A DNA stretch of 59,267 nt from Cytophagales bacterium (lineage in GTDB: Bacteria > Bacteroidota > Bacteroidia > Cytophagales > Thermoflexibacteraceae), in assembly GCA_013299115.1 (NCBI GenBank), contig JAAFKA010000025.1, forward strand, positions 1 to 59,267. The letters are read 5' to 3'. The position numbers and the translations under genes were made by a program. Shown here piece by piece: positions 28,451 to 37,448 of this stretch (the first letter of the stretch is position 1; each line of letters begins with the position of its first letter). Under the pieces are notes generated by a model, which was given only the letters and a program-made list of their open reading frames with translations, was not told where the DNA came from and ran no database searches.

Positions 28451-30334
28451 ATGACAAAAAAAATATTTCTTCTCTTTTTGGGTTGGTGTTGGAGTTTAGC
28501 TTGGAGTCTGGGCTGTTTGGCACAACCTTGTTTTACGACTGATGTGCGGAAGGGCTGCTCTCCTCTCAATATTACTGTTACCAACTGCTCTCCGACTACC
28601 GACAGCCGTTTGGTTTTTTACGAATATGGCGATGGTTCTACCGCCAAAACCTCTAACACACACACCTATACAAAGGCAGGAAAATATTTTATCAAGCAAT
28701 ATATCAACTCCAACCCTGGGCAGCAAAGTGATGGCACGTATCTCATAGAGGTTTTGGAGCCAGAAACTCCACGATTTTTGGTAGAATATTGCGGAGCTAA
28801 TACAGTGATAGTCAAAGTTTTAACCAATGGTATGCCTGCTTACCAAATAGACTACGGCGATGGCGAAAAAGCCGAAGTAGGTGGATTAACTAGCACCACG
28901 CACCGCTACGCAGACAACCAGCAACGGACTATTGTGGTGGCAAGTTATATTCCAACCGAAAAAATTACTTGTGGCACTGCCTCGCAAAGCATTACGCCAC
29001 TTGCCCAAGTGCCACCTGCCGAATTTAAAGAGGTGCGTATTTTGCCAAACAACGCAGTGCAGTTGAGTTTTACGCAAACCAAACCCTATAGCTACAAAGT
29101 TTCGGAGTTTTCAGGCGTTGCTAATGCCTTGACTACCATAGACTTAGCTGATAATGGCGTGAGTTCTTTGACCCTACCCAACCGAAATTTGCAAACCGAC
29201 AAATTCATTTATCGGGTCAATCCTTTCGACCAATGTCGCAATGCGGTTACGGCAAGTGCCGAAGGAATACCTACGTTGCACTTGACAGTGGAGGCAAAAC
29301 AAAAGCAAAATGTTTTGCAGTGGGATTTGCTCACAACGGCAGGTTTTGTTTCTTACCAAATTTACAGAAACAATACCTTGTTGCAGACCATAACAGAGGC
29401 AACTACCAAAACTTTTATAGACGAAAAAGTAACTTGCAATGAATTGTACCAATATCGGGTAGAACTCAATTTGTTTGGGGGCAAAAGCAAATCAATCTCC
29501 GCCACCCAAAACATAAAAGCTGCTTCGGCTCGTGTGCCTGTGGCTGTTACTCAATTTTCTGCCTCTACCGAACAAAATGCAGTTCGTTTGCGTTGGCAAT
29601 ATCCCAAAGAAATAGTGCCTACAAAGGTGCTGATAACCAAACAGTTTAGAGGGCAAACGACCACCATTCAGCAAAATGCCAAAAATACTGAAAATGATTT
29701 TGTCTATGATTTATTGCCAACTACCCAAGAACAGGCTTGCTATACGCTGGTGTATATAGATGAGTGTGGCAACCAATCTGCCCCCTCCCCTACCCTATGC
29801 AACATGGTTTTGACAGGTACAGAAAATGGCAATACAATTTTGTTGAATTGGCAAGCCAACGTGGGCAACCAAACAGCTCAATTTGTGATAGAAAAAATAA
29901 ATTTAGCAACTAATCAAGTCGTAAACACCTCCCCTGTGGCGGGCAACGGCAATTTGACGGAGGACAAAACCCAACAGGACTTGGCTTATTTTGGTTACAG
30001 GTTGCGAACTATTATTGGCAATGATACTTTACGTTCTAATCTTGTGCCTATTACCATGCCAATACAAGTGGCTATTCCTACGGCTTTTTCGCCCAATGGC
30101 GATGGATTGAACGACACTTTCAAACCCTTGATACGCTATGTGTTGGCTTATCAACTACAAATTTTCAACCAATGGGGGCAGGTTATTTTCGAAACCAATG
30201 ACCCCAACCAAGCATGGGACGGCAACATAGCAGGTGGCACAGCCTCCACAGGAGTTTATATTTCTCAAGTTTTTTATAGGGCTGGCAATGGAGATGCTAA
30301 AACCTTAGTCAATCCGCTAACAATCATAAGGTAA
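28451..30334 (+). CDS. T9SS cargo protein with PKD and gliding-motility C-terminal domain
   Basis: 627 residues. Signal peptide 1-25 (LFLGWCWSLAWSLGCLAQ). A PKD-like domain (about 30-100) contains YEYGDGSTAKTSNTHTYTKA; fibronectin-type folds fill about 180-520. The end (about 540-627) is a type B sorting domain: IPTAFSPNGDGLNDTF, LQIFNQWGQVIFETN, WDGNIAGG and STGVYISQVFY. Such proteins cross the outer membrane through the type IX system, consistent with PorV at 56 kb, and are displayed or released. The function is probably adhesion; no enzyme domain is seen. Confidence 0.92.
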   Translation: MTKKIFLLFLGWCWSLAWSLGCLAQPCFTTDVRKGCSPLNITVTNCSPTTDSRLVFYEYGDGSTAKTSNTHTYTKAGKYFIKQYINSNPGQQSDGTYLIEVLEPETPRFLVEYCGANTVIVKVLTNGMPAYQIDYGDGEKAEVGGLTSTTHRYADNQQRTIVVASYIPTEKITCGTASQSITPLAQVPPAEFKEVRILPNNAVQLSFTQTKPYSYKVSEFSGVANALTTIDLADNGVSSLTLPNRNLQTDKFIYRVNPFDQCRNAVTASAEGIPTLHLTVEAKQKQNVLQWDLLTTAGFVSYQIYRNNTLLQTITEATTKTFIDEKVTCNELYQYRVELNLFGGKSKSISATQNIKAASARVPVAVTQFSASTEQNAVRLRWQYPKEIVPTKVLITKQFRGQTTTIQQNAKNTENDFVYDLLPTTQEQACYTLVYIDECGNQSAPSPTLCNMVLTGTENGNTILLNWQANVGNQTAQFVIEKINLATNQVVNTSPVAGNGNLTEDKTQQDLAYFGYRLRTIIGNDTLRSNLVPITMPIQVAIPTAFSPNGDGLNDTFKPLIRYVLAYQLQIFNQWGQVIFETNDPNQAWDGNIAGGTASTGVYISQVFYRAGNGDAKTLVNPLTIIR

Positions 30335-30360
30335 ATTTTAGCTACCTTTTGTTTTATTCT

Positions 30361-30390
30361 TTTGTCTTTTCGTAAAACCTATTACTTTTG
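30361..30390 (+). promoter_or_regulatory. Promoter of the small secreted protein gene
   Basis: TTTG (30361-30364), 18-nt spacer, TACTTTTG (30383-30390); the ATG is at 30416. A good fit to the Bacteroidota consensus, and it decides against an upstream TTG start at 30362. Confidence 0.65.
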
Positions 30391-30415
30391 TAATCTTATT
30401 CTATTTAAGCCTACT

Positions 30416-30886
30416 ATGCAGCATTATCATTTTTGCTCAATCAACAATCTCGTTTCATACAATTTTTTTTCTTTTTTTTGCGTGCTTTTTTGCTTGTTTT
30501 TCAGCAACTTACAAGCACAAACCGAATGTAATTTTGAGTTTCAAAAACAAAAAGCTATGCGTATGATACCACAAGGTTTTTTTTATACTCATACCTTGCC
30601 TTGTTTCAACGAAAGTAACCCAAACAAGCAAATCAGGGCAACTTGTTTGCTATTTAAAAATAGAACATATTGTATTGCAGTCAGTCGCAAGGAAAAAGAA
30701 TCCGAAGGTATCATTGCCACACTTTTTGATGACAAAAAAAATGTAATAACCAGCACCTTGTTGAGTAATAAAAATTACGAAAAAATATTTTTCGAATGCA
30801 AAAATTCAGGTTTATATTACCTCCAAATTTCTTTTAAAGATAACAAATCGTACTGTGGCTACGCAGTGGTAGGAGTAAAATATTAG
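30416..30886 (+). CDS. Secreted protein of unknown function
   Basis: 156 residues. A hydrophobic segment with FFSFFCVLFCLFFSNLQAQ makes a signal peptide cleaved after about residue 35. The mature part has several cysteines and a beta-rich pattern ending GLYYLQISFKDNKSYCGYAV. I do not recognise the family, although the layout resembles small extracytoplasmic domains that bind ligands. It is separated from the T9SS cargo gene by its own promoter, and the next gene starts 38 bp later, so it may lead the following operon. Confidence 0.65.
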   Translation: MQHYHFCSINNLVSYNFFSFFCVLFCLFFSNLQAQTECNFEFQKQKAMRMIPQGFFYTHTLPCFNESNPNKQIRATCLLFKNRTYCIAVSRKEKESEGIIATLFDDKKNVITSTLLSNKNYEKIFFECKNSGLYYLQISFKDNKSYCGYAVVGVKY

Positions 30887-30923
30887 CCATTCAACATTAA
30901 AAATTCAACATTAAAATAAACCC

Positions 30924-31268
30924 ATGCGTTTTCTACTCATTTTACTACTCATTGCCGTATTTGCAGCAGCCTTGCAACTTTTTCTGCCTTGGTGGACTTG
31001 TGCAGTGGCAGCTTTTTTTGTAGGAGCAGCCGTTAGGCAGTCAGGTAATAGTGCATTTTGGGCAGGTTTTTGGGGTATTTTCCTCTTGTGGGGAGGTTAT
31101 GCTTTTTGGATAGACCAACACACCCAAAGTTTGCTAACGACCAAAATGGCAAGCCTGTTTTCTTTGCCCTCACCTTTCTTGCTCATTTTTCTTACAGCTT
31201 TTGTCGGTGGACTAACCAGTGGTTTTGCAGCAGGTGCAGGGGCTTATTTGCGAAAAACTTTTCAATAA
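30924..31268 (+). CDS. Small polytopic membrane protein
   Basis: 114 residues with about four hydrophobic segments (2-20, 22-40, 47-65 and 83-108); the last contains SPFLLIFLTAFVGGLTSGFA. The family is not recognised. It ends 3 nt before the HMG-CoA reductase ATG, so the two genes are almost certainly co-transcribed. I infer no function beyond that. Confidence 0.75.
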   Translation: MRFLLILLLIAVFAAALQLFLPWWTCAVAAFFVGAAVRQSGNSAFWAGFWGIFLLWGGYAFWIDQHTQSLLTTKMASLFSLPSPFLLIFLTAFVGGLTSGFAAGAGAYLRKTFQ

Positions 31269-31271
31269 CCA

Positions 31272-32453
31272 ATGGAAACAATACCTACCGAACTCATTAT
31301 CACCAAACAATCTTGGACTACCGCAGGGCAGCAGGCGAGGTTGCAACTATTAGAAAACCAGCAACAAATTACTTTGCCTTTTTTGGGCAACGAACAGACT
31401 TATACAGATATTCCTTCCCTCAAAGGCAATATAGAGCATTATATTGGCATGACCCAAGTACCTACGGGCATCATAGGCGAGGTCTGCATAGAAGGAACTG
31501 ACGCAAATGGCAATTTTTTTGTCCCTTTGGCTACTTCCGAAGGTGCTTTGGTGGCTTCTTATCATAGAGGAACAGTGGCTTGCAAAATGGCGGGGGCAAT
31601 TCGGGCTGTGGTCGTGAGTGAACAGGTGCAACGCTGCCCCATTTTTAGGTTTCGAACTGTGGTGCAGGTCTTGGCTTTTGTGGCGTGGCTTACAGAGGAG
31701 TGGGAAAAATGCAAAGAAATAGTAGGCAAACAAAGTCGTTTTGCAAAGTTGCAAACACCCAAATTTAACATAGAGGGCAATCAAGTGATTGTTACTTTTG
31801 AATATACAACAGGCGATGCAGCAGGGCAAAATATGGTTACAGTCTGTACGGAGGCTGTTTGCTTGTATTTGGTGCAGCAAAGTCCTGTCGAAATCATAGA
31901 ATGGTTTATAGATGGCAATTTGTCGGGAGATAAAAAAGTGCGAGGGAGTGCTTTCATAGCCCCAAGAGGAAAGTATGTAACAGCCGAAATTACGCTGCCC
32001 CGAAAAATTGTCATAGATTTTTTGCGGACTACACCCGAAAAAATGCAAACTTTTTGGCAGACTTCGGCTTTGGGGGCTGTCAAAATGGGTGGAATTGGAA
32101 TGAATGCCCACTTCCCCAATGGCTTGGCTGCTTTGTTTTTGGCTTGCGGACAAGACATAGCTTGCGTTTCGGAGGCTTGCGTGGGCATAGCCAGAGCCGA
32201 AGTAACAGCCGAAGGAGATTTGTACGGGGCTGTTACACTACCGAATTTGATAGTGGGAACAGTCGGCGGCGGCACACACTTGCCCACGCAACAAGAGTGT
32301 CTAAAAATTATGGGTTGTTATGGGGCAGGCAATTCACGCAAATTTGCTGCTATTTGTGCGGCGGTGTTGTTGGCGGGAGAATTTTCTATTTCGGCAGCCA
32401 TGTCGGGTGGCTATTTTTCCAAAGCACACAAGTTGTATGGAAGAAAAAAATAA
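31272..32453 (+). CDS. Hydroxymethylglutaryl-CoA reductase
   Basis: 393 residues. It reduces HMG-CoA to mevalonate with NAD(P)H, the committing step of mevalonate-type isoprenoid synthesis. The catalytic set is visible: Glu in ATSEGALVASYHRG, TGDAAGQNM, Lys in NLSGDKK, Asp in LACGQD, GTVGGGTHLPTQ, and a C-terminal His in AHKLYGR. The motif forms look closer to the class I type than to the Pseudomonas type. It is cytosolic, with no N-terminal membrane domain of its own; the small membrane protein gene ends 3 nt upstream. A hairpin follows at 32457. Confidence 0.9.
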   Translation: METIPTELIITKQSWTTAGQQARLQLLENQQQITLPFLGNEQTYTDIPSLKGNIEHYIGMTQVPTGIIGEVCIEGTDANGNFFVPLATSEGALVASYHRGTVACKMAGAIRAVVVSEQVQRCPIFRFRTVVQVLAFVAWLTEEWEKCKEIVGKQSRFAKLQTPKFNIEGNQVIVTFEYTTGDAAGQNMVTVCTEAVCLYLVQQSPVEIIEWFIDGNLSGDKKVRGSAFIAPRGKYVTAEITLPRKIVIDFLRTTPEKMQTFWQTSALGAVKMGGIGMNAHFPNGLAALFLACGQDIACVSEACVGIARAEVTAEGDLYGAVTLPNLIVGTVGGGTHLPTQQECLKIMGCYGAGNSRKFAAICAAVLLAGEFSISAAMSGGYFSKAHKLYGRKK

Positions 32454-32456
32454 TTA

Positions 32457-32480
32457 TTTATTCGCCTCTTGGCGAATAAA
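32457..32480. terminator. Hairpin after HMG-CoA reductase
   Basis: TTTATTCGCC and GGCGAATAAA (10-bp perfect arms) around TCTT, immediately after the stop codon. Confidence 0.7.
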
Positions 32481-32555
32481 TTGGTTGTTAAACTTTGTGA
32501 AATATTTTTATTATTTTCAATTTTCATTTATTTTTAGGCACTTTCAAAAAAGTAT

Positions 32556-32563
32556 TACTTTTG
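32556..32563 (+). promoter_or_regulatory. -7 box TACTTTTG before the 7TM-DISM gene
   Basis: Matches TAnnTTTG, 14 nt before the ATG at 32578. No well-placed TTG was found. Confidence 0.4.
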
Positions 32564-32577
32564 CCAGCCGAATTTAA

Positions 32578-34929
32578 ATGAAACTACGCCTACTTTTTAT
32601 TTTCCTTTTGTGCCTTCCTTTTGCTCTTTCTGCCCAGCAGCCTTTGTTGTCGGCAGATACCTTGTCGCACCAACAAGTTCATGTGTTGCAACCTTTTTTG
32701 AGTTTTTTGGAAGATAAAAGCAACCAATTTACTATCAACGAAGTGTTGGCAACGCCACAGCAAAATCAATTTGCTCCGCTAACCCCAAAAACGACAACTA
32801 ATAGTGGTTCTACGTATTGGCTCAAATTCCAAATCCGCAGCATTTATTTCAGAGAAACAAATTGGATAGTTGCTCCTGCTACTTTTGGTGTTGCCGATGA
32901 CTTAGAATTGTATGCTATCAATCCTTACAATGCCTATATTCGCAAGTTAGGCGGCGTAAGACGCAAGGCTGCTGAAACCGAATTTGGTAGCCAACTTAAA
33001 CATTATTTGGCTTTTCCTCTCAAACAAGACAGTTTGCCGACTATGGTTTATGTAAAAGTTCGCAACTTTTCGATTACGCCACCCACCTTGAATTATAGAA
33101 TTGTAGAGAAAAGTTTTGCCCTCAAATTGACCGAAAGACTGACTACTATAAACCTTGTGCAACAAGGAGTTTTTCAAGGCATGATTTGGATTATTTTGAT
33201 TTATAACTTGCTGCTCTACTTTTCGACACGTGAAAAATCTTATTTTTATTATGCCTTGTATTTATTAGGGGCTGCAATATACTTTATTTTTCGCAATAGT
33301 TTTCTTATCTCCGATTTTTCGGAACAATACCCACACTTGGGTACATTGGGTTGGTTTGGTTCTATCGGATTGACTTCGGTGTTGTATTATGTCTTCATGA
33401 GGTCGTTTTTCAACACTGCCCAAAAACACCCCAACATAGACAAACTGCTTCGCTACGGTTTGTATTTTCAGGCTGTGGTTATGGGTGGCACGTGGTTGTA
33501 TGTAGCTTTTACACAAGATACTTTTTATGCCCTGCGGTTTATTTTCCCTCCGAGTGTGTTGCAAGTTGGGTTGAGCATTTATATTTTGTATAGGTTGCGG
33601 ACAGAAGGAGGCAAAATAGCCAAATATTTTGTGCGAGGAAGTGCTGCCTTGCTATTATCAGTCATTATTTACAACATAATCTTTTATGGTGTGGTACAAT
33701 TTCGATTGATAGCCACCGACCAAAATGTCAGTAGGCTAAATTTATTGGTAGAAATTGGGGTGATTATAGAAATTTTGTTTTTTTCCTATGGCTTAGGTCG
33801 CAAGATGCAAATTGCCGAAGCCGAAAAGCAATTAACGGACAAACAACTTATTGTGCAACTCAAAGAAAACGAAAGGTTGCAAGCACAGGCAAACCAAGAA
33901 TTGGAGAGCAAAGTGCAAGAAAGAACCCTAAAACTCAACGAAACCATAGAGGAGTTGAACTCTATACTGTTGTTGGTCAATACGCAAAAGAAAGAAATTG
34001 AGGAGAAAAAGGAAAACATTACGGCAAGTATCAACTATGCCAAACGGATACAAACCGCCATGATGCCTACCGAAACAGACATTCAACGGACTTTACCCGA
34101 TAGTTTTGTGTTGTTTCGTCCTTGCGACATTGTGAGTGGAGATTTCTATTATTTTGCCGAAACCATAGACAAAGTGATTGTAGCTGCCTTAGACTGCACA
34201 GGGCATGGTGTGCCAGGGGCTTTTATGAGCATGATTGGCAATGAAATTTTGAATGAAATTGTCAATCTCAAAGCTATTTACGAAGCAGATTTGATAATAA
34301 ACCACCTGCACACAGGCGTAAGAAAAGCCCTAAAACAACAAGATACAGACAACAAAGACGGAATGGACTTGGCTTTGTTGGTGCTGCACAAAGCCGAAAA
34401 AACTTTGCCCAATTTTCAACCCCTCACAGGCGTAACTTGCGTAGAGTATGCAGGAGCAATGAATCCTTTGTATGTATGCGACCACACAGGCAAACTGCAC
34501 GAAATAAAAGCCGACAAAAAGCCTGTCGGAGGTAGCCATTTTTATGACGAACAAGATAGAAAATTTACCAAAAACCTTGTTTATCTCTGTCCTGAGCCGC
34601 CAAAGGAACAAGAAAATGAGGAAACAGCACAAGAAAATGAGGACAAAACTTTTTATACCAATCAAACTACACCAACACCTACTTTATGGCTCAACAGCCC
34701 TTCGGCTACGTTTTACCTCTCTACTGATGGCTATCAAGACCAATTTGGTGGCTCACAATCCAAAAAATTCATGCCACGCCGCCTACGTGAACTCCTCGCC
34801 CAAGTGCAACCTCACGAATTAAGCCAGCAAAAGCAAATCATCGAGCAAACTTTTGTAGAATGGCTAGATGACAACGAACAGATTGATGATGTACTACTAA
34901 TGGGAATAAAGGTGCAAGGAAGTTGGTAG
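32578..34929 (+). CDS. 7TM-DISM receptor with SpoIIE-type serine phosphatase
   Basis: 783 residues. Signal peptide 1-19 (PFALSAQ), a DISMED2-type extracytoplasmic domain (about 25-165, with YWLKFQIRSIYFRETNWIVA), seven membrane helices (about 200-400), a coiled coil (about 410-490, with QTKEIEEKKENI-like heptads), then a PP2C/SpoIIE phosphatase (about 495-783) with RPCDIVSGDFYYF, ALDCTGHGVPGAFMSMIGNE and TDGYQDQFGG. The acidic residues in SGDF and TDG are the expected metal ligands. It probably converts an external signal into dephosphorylation of an anti-sigma-antagonist-type partner; no such partner gene is adjacent. Confidence 0.93.
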   Translation: MKLRLLFIFLLCLPFALSAQQPLLSADTLSHQQVHVLQPFLSFLEDKSNQFTINEVLATPQQNQFAPLTPKTTTNSGSTYWLKFQIRSIYFRETNWIVAPATFGVADDLELYAINPYNAYIRKLGGVRRKAAETEFGSQLKHYLAFPLKQDSLPTMVYVKVRNFSITPPTLNYRIVEKSFALKLTERLTTINLVQQGVFQGMIWIILIYNLLLYFSTREKSYFYYALYLLGAAIYFIFRNSFLISDFSEQYPHLGTLGWFGSIGLTSVLYYVFMRSFFNTAQKHPNIDKLLRYGLYFQAVVMGGTWLYVAFTQDTFYALRFIFPPSVLQVGLSIYILYRLRTEGGKIAKYFVRGSAALLLSVIIYNIIFYGVVQFRLIATDQNVSRLNLLVEIGVIIEILFFSYGLGRKMQIAEAEKQLTDKQLIVQLKENERLQAQANQELESKVQERTLKLNETIEELNSILLLVNTQKKEIEEKKENITASINYAKRIQTAMMPTETDIQRTLPDSFVLFRPCDIVSGDFYYFAETIDKVIVAALDCTGHGVPGAFMSMIGNEILNEIVNLKAIYEADLIINHLHTGVRKALKQQDTDNKDGMDLALLVLHKAEKTLPNFQPLTGVTCVEYAGAMNPLYVCDHTGKLHEIKADKKPVGGSHFYDEQDRKFTKNLVYLCPEPPKEQENEETAQENEDKTFYTNQTTPTPTLWLNSPSATFYLSTDGYQDQFGGSQSKKFMPRRLRELLAQVQPHELSQQKQIIEQTFVEWLDDNEQIDDVLLMGIKVQGSW

Positions 34930-34969
34930 GAATTGGAATTCATTAACACTAATATTTCTTTGAGAAATG

Positions 34970-36130
34970 TTAGTTCTGTAGTACTATGCTGTTTTTTATC
35001 ATTTCCAATCTTTCTAAATATCTTTGACTGTAATCTTGCCAAGAAAAGCCTTTTTCTACTCTTTTGCGTGCCAAAATGCCCATTTGCTTGTTCTTTTCAC
35101 GATTTTCATAGCAATATTGGACTTTCTCCGCCAATTTTACATTATCCTCTATTGGTATCACAAAACCTTGCTCAAAATCTGTTACCACATCAGGCGTGCC
35201 TGTATTGGTAGTGCCAATCACTGCCAAACCTGTGGACATAGCTTGCAAAATTACCAAACCAAAACCGTCTTGCACCGAATTAAGCACAAATAAATCCATT
35301 TGTGAATAGTAAATATGCAGTTGGTTTTGTGGAATAATGCCTTTGTAGTCAATAAAATTTTGCTCTAATTCTGTTTTGTCAAACGTGGTAGTATCAATTC
35401 CACCTATCAATAAGAGTTTGATTTTCAAACCTTTATGATTTAATAAAGCTACAGCTTCTATCAATCCTTGGGCATTTTTTTGGCTACTCATTACGCCTAC
35501 ATAGCCCACAACAAAAGTTTCTGCTGCGGTTTTAATTTTGCGGTCATAAAAAGGAAACTCTTGTAAATCTACACCCATATTATTCACGAATATTTTATCA
35601 GTTTGAAAGCCTTTCTCCAAAAAAGTGTTTTTTGCAAACAAACTAATGGTACTCACAAAGTCTGCCTGGGCATATTCGGCTTTCTCTTTTGCTACTATTT
35701 CAGGCTGCACCACGTCTTGATTGGCTATTTTTTTCAACAGTTCTGCCTGTGTTTCTATATGAGCAGAACCCCTTTCTATGATTATTTTTGCCTTTGGGTT
35801 GTGTTTTCTGATATGGGCAACGGTTTTGAGGGCAAAACTTGACCAAATAATATAAACATCAGCATCTAATTTGATTTGCCGACTTGCCCAAAAATCAAAC
35901 CAATCGCAGAGCAAAATAAGCGAAGGATAGTTGCCTGTGAGTTTTTTCCAAGTTCTCTCTATAATTTCTTTGCTAAGGACACTACAAACTTTTTGGCTCG
36001 GAATACCATGTTTTACCACCTCAAAAGTGGGATAACTTGTAACTAATTGGTGCAAATGACCTTTTTCTTGCAAGTAAGCAGCCAAATAAAAGGCGTGGAA
36101 CTTACCTCCAACGGCTATACAGATTTTCAA
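34970..36130 (-). CDS. GT4-family glycosyltransferase
   Basis: 386 residues with a GT-B fold. The N-terminal half begins MKICIAVGGKFHAFYLAAYL. The C-terminal nucleotide-sugar half has VGYVGVMSSQKNAQGLIEA, LFVLNSVQDGFGLVILQAMSTGLAVIGTTNTGTPDVV, in which the E-x7-E-like region is present as QDGFGLVILQAM (the first acidic residue is replaced by Gln/Asp). It would transfer a sugar to a glycan or lipid at the cytoplasmic face. The donor and acceptor are unknown. It is a single gene, convergent with the 7TM-DISM gene. Confidence 0.88.
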   Translation of the reverse strand: MKICIAVGGKFHAFYLAAYLQEKGHLHQLVTSYPTFEVVKHGIPSQKVCSVLSKEIIERTWKKLTGNYPSLILLCDWFDFWASRQIKLDADVYIIWSSFALKTVAHIRKHNPKAKIIIERGSAHIETQAELLKKIANQDVVQPEIVAKEKAEYAQADFVSTISLFAKNTFLEKGFQTDKIFVNNMGVDLQEFPFYDRKIKTAAETFVVGYVGVMSSQKNAQGLIEAVALLNHKGLKIKLLLIGGIDTTTFDKTELEQNFIDYKGIIPQNQLHIYYSQMDLFVLNSVQDGFGLVILQAMSTGLAVIGTTNTGTPDVVTDFEQGFVIPIEDNVKLAEKVQYCYENREKNKQMGILARKRVEKGFSWQDYSQRYLERLEMIKNSIVLQN

Positions 36131-36163
36131 GGCAGTAAGGTTTGTGAAAAAAACAGTGTTTGC

Positions 36164-36203
36164 GGTTTCTCAAAACCGCAAGACTTCGGGTTTTGAGAAA
36201 CCC
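36164..36203. repeat. Palindrome GGTTTCTCAAAACC/GGTTTTGAGAAACC
   Basis: Fourteen-bp arms (36164-36177 and 36189-36202) around GCAAGACTTCG. It lies upstream of the glycosyltransferase and downstream of the Hc1-like gene and resembles the dyads in the sufB leader repeats. Confidence 0.75.
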
Positions 36204-36272
36204 AAAGCACCTTATAAGGAAAACAACAAAAGACACAAGCTAAAGCATACACTACATCAAACTGAAACAAAA

Positions 36273-36303
36273 AACCTACGAGGCTTTATATTCCTCATAG
36301 GTT
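36273..36303. terminator. Hairpin after the Hc1-like gene
   Basis: AACCTACGAGG and CCTCATAGGTT (one mismatch) around CTTTATATT, just beyond the stop of the minus-strand small histone gene. Confidence 0.6.
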
Positions 36304-36327
36304 CTTGCTTACAAAATAGGCGAAGAC

Positions 36328-36531
36328 TTATTTTTTGTCTTTGCTTTCTTCTGTTTGTTGGTTTTTAATGTCTTGCACTTCCAAACGGATAGATTGGGCA
36401 AGTTCTTTGAGGTCTTGCATACCTTTACGTACACGAGTACCTGCTGCTTGGTTGTTTTTTTCGTAGAACTTTGAGAAGTCATCTTTCAAGTCTGCTACTA
36501 ATTTTTCGAGTTCTTCAAATCTATTTTTCAT
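36328..36531 (-). CDS. Histone H1-like (Hc1-type) small protein
   Basis: 67 residues, helical and charged. The stretch FEELEKLVADLKDDFSKFYE followed by KNNQAAGTRVRKGMQDLKEL matches the short Hc1-like proteins common in Bacteroidota, thought to bind DNA and organise the nucleoid. The lysine-rich tail of chlamydial Hc1 is mostly missing, with only KESKDKK-type residues at the end. It is cytosolic and a single gene with its own terminator-like hairpin. Confidence 0.85.
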   Translation of the reverse strand: MKNRFEELEKLVADLKDDFSKFYEKNNQAAGTRVRKGMQDLKELAQSIRLEVQDIKNQQTEESKDKK

Positions 36532-36617
36532 TGTTACAAAAATTGTGAAATGTGGTTACAAAAACCTTTTGGCAAAGTAGGCAAAAAAAAATATCTATTC
36601 AAAGATAAAAAATAACT

Positions 36618-37070
36618 TTATTTCTTATTTTTTGAATCTATGCTAATTGTGACGGGTCCGTCATTGAGTAAACTCACCTGCATATCAGCCCCAAACTCTC
36701 CTGTTTCTACTTTTTTGCCCATTTTTTGTTCGGCAAGTGTGATAAAACTTTCGTACAAAGGAATGGCTATTTCTGGTCGGGCTGCCTCCGTAAACGAAGG
36801 TCTATTGCCTTTTTGGGTGCTTGCAAACAAAGTAAACTGACTGATAATCAACAAGTTGCCTCCAATATCCTGAACAGATAAATTCATTTTGCCTTCTGCA
36901 TCACCAAAAATACGGAGATTGACAATTTTGGTTACCAACCATTCCACGTCTTGTTGCGTATCGTCATGGGTGATGCCGAGCAAAACCAACAGCCCTTTGT
37001 CTATCCTGCCTTTGCACTTACCCGCAATATGAACCGCAGCTTCTTGAGTGCGTTGTAATATGGCTATCAT
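36618..37070 (-). CDS. dtd: D-aminoacyl-tRNA deacylase
   Basis: 150 residues, the standard length. It hydrolyses D-amino acids (and mischarged Gly) from tRNA in the cytosol. Signature motifs are SQFTLFA (77-83) and NDGPVT (136-141), which form the cross-subunit active site. The N-terminus MIAILQRTQEAAV is typical. A GTCATTCTGAGCG-type palindrome lies upstream at 37093-37155. It is co-oriented with the Hc1-like gene but with an 86-bp gap, so separate transcription is plausible. Confidence 0.96.
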   Translation of the reverse strand: MIAILQRTQEAAVHIAGKCKGRIDKGLLVLLGITHDDTQQDVEWLVTKIVNLRIFGDAEGKMNLSVQDIGGNLLIISQFTLFASTQKGNRPSFTEAARPEIAIPLYESFITLAEQKMGKKVETGEFGADMQVSLLNDGPVTISIDSKNKK

Positions 37071-37092
37071 GTGGTTTGTTTTTGTATTTTAG

Positions 37093-37155
37093 TTTTGTCA
37101 TTCTGAGCGTAGCGAAGAATCTGCCAGATTCTTCGCTACGCTTAGAATGACAAAA
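37093..37155. repeat. Palindrome with 31-bp arms, GTCATTCTGAGCG type
   Basis: Arms 37093-37123 and 37125-37155 with one mismatch and a one-base loop. The sequence GTCATTCTGAGCGTAGCGAA is of a kind I recall from many Bacteroidota intergenic regions. It lies 22 bp upstream of dtd. Confidence 0.85.
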
Positions 37156-37448
37156 TATTCGTGTCATTGCTTTGCCCTGAAACAATACCAGCGGCGACCA
37201 AAATTTGCTTCTGCAATAGCATACAATTCAACACCATAAACCAACCTTTCTGCCTCGTAATGGTATGCAAGAAGAAAATAAAAAGACGAAGTAAGTTAAT
37301 TGTGTAGATTGTTATGGTGGCAAAAGTAGGCAAATAGCTGGCAATTACAATTTTGCAAACATTTTTTTTAAATAACTAAAATTCAGTTTTGAGGTTATCA
37401 AGGTTTGCAAAAAAATTTGTTATTTGCAAACTACTTTTACTTAATCTT
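37156..37448. other. Gap upstream of deoC with a possible coding remnant
   Basis: Apart from the palindrome, no gene is seen. On the minus strand from about 37285 to a stop at 37164 there is a 37-codon open stretch without ATG; it reads AYHYEAERLVYGVELYAIAE and then ANFGRRWYCFRAKQ, which looks protein-like and may be a decayed fragment. Its family is not recognised. Confidence 0.25.

Noticed and set aside
28248-28454. 68-codon plus-strand frame before the T9SS cargo gene
   Set aside because: It lies over the nested palindrome and its leader, has no family resemblance, and overlaps the true start.
31350-32153. 267-codon minus-strand frame opposite HMG-CoA reductase
   Set aside because: It is a shadow of the well-supported reductase gene and its translation resembles no protein.
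37142-37333. 63-codon minus-strand frame upstream of deoC
   Set aside because: It ends within the 37093-37155 palindrome and looks random; another frame of the same stretch looks more protein-like but has no start codon.
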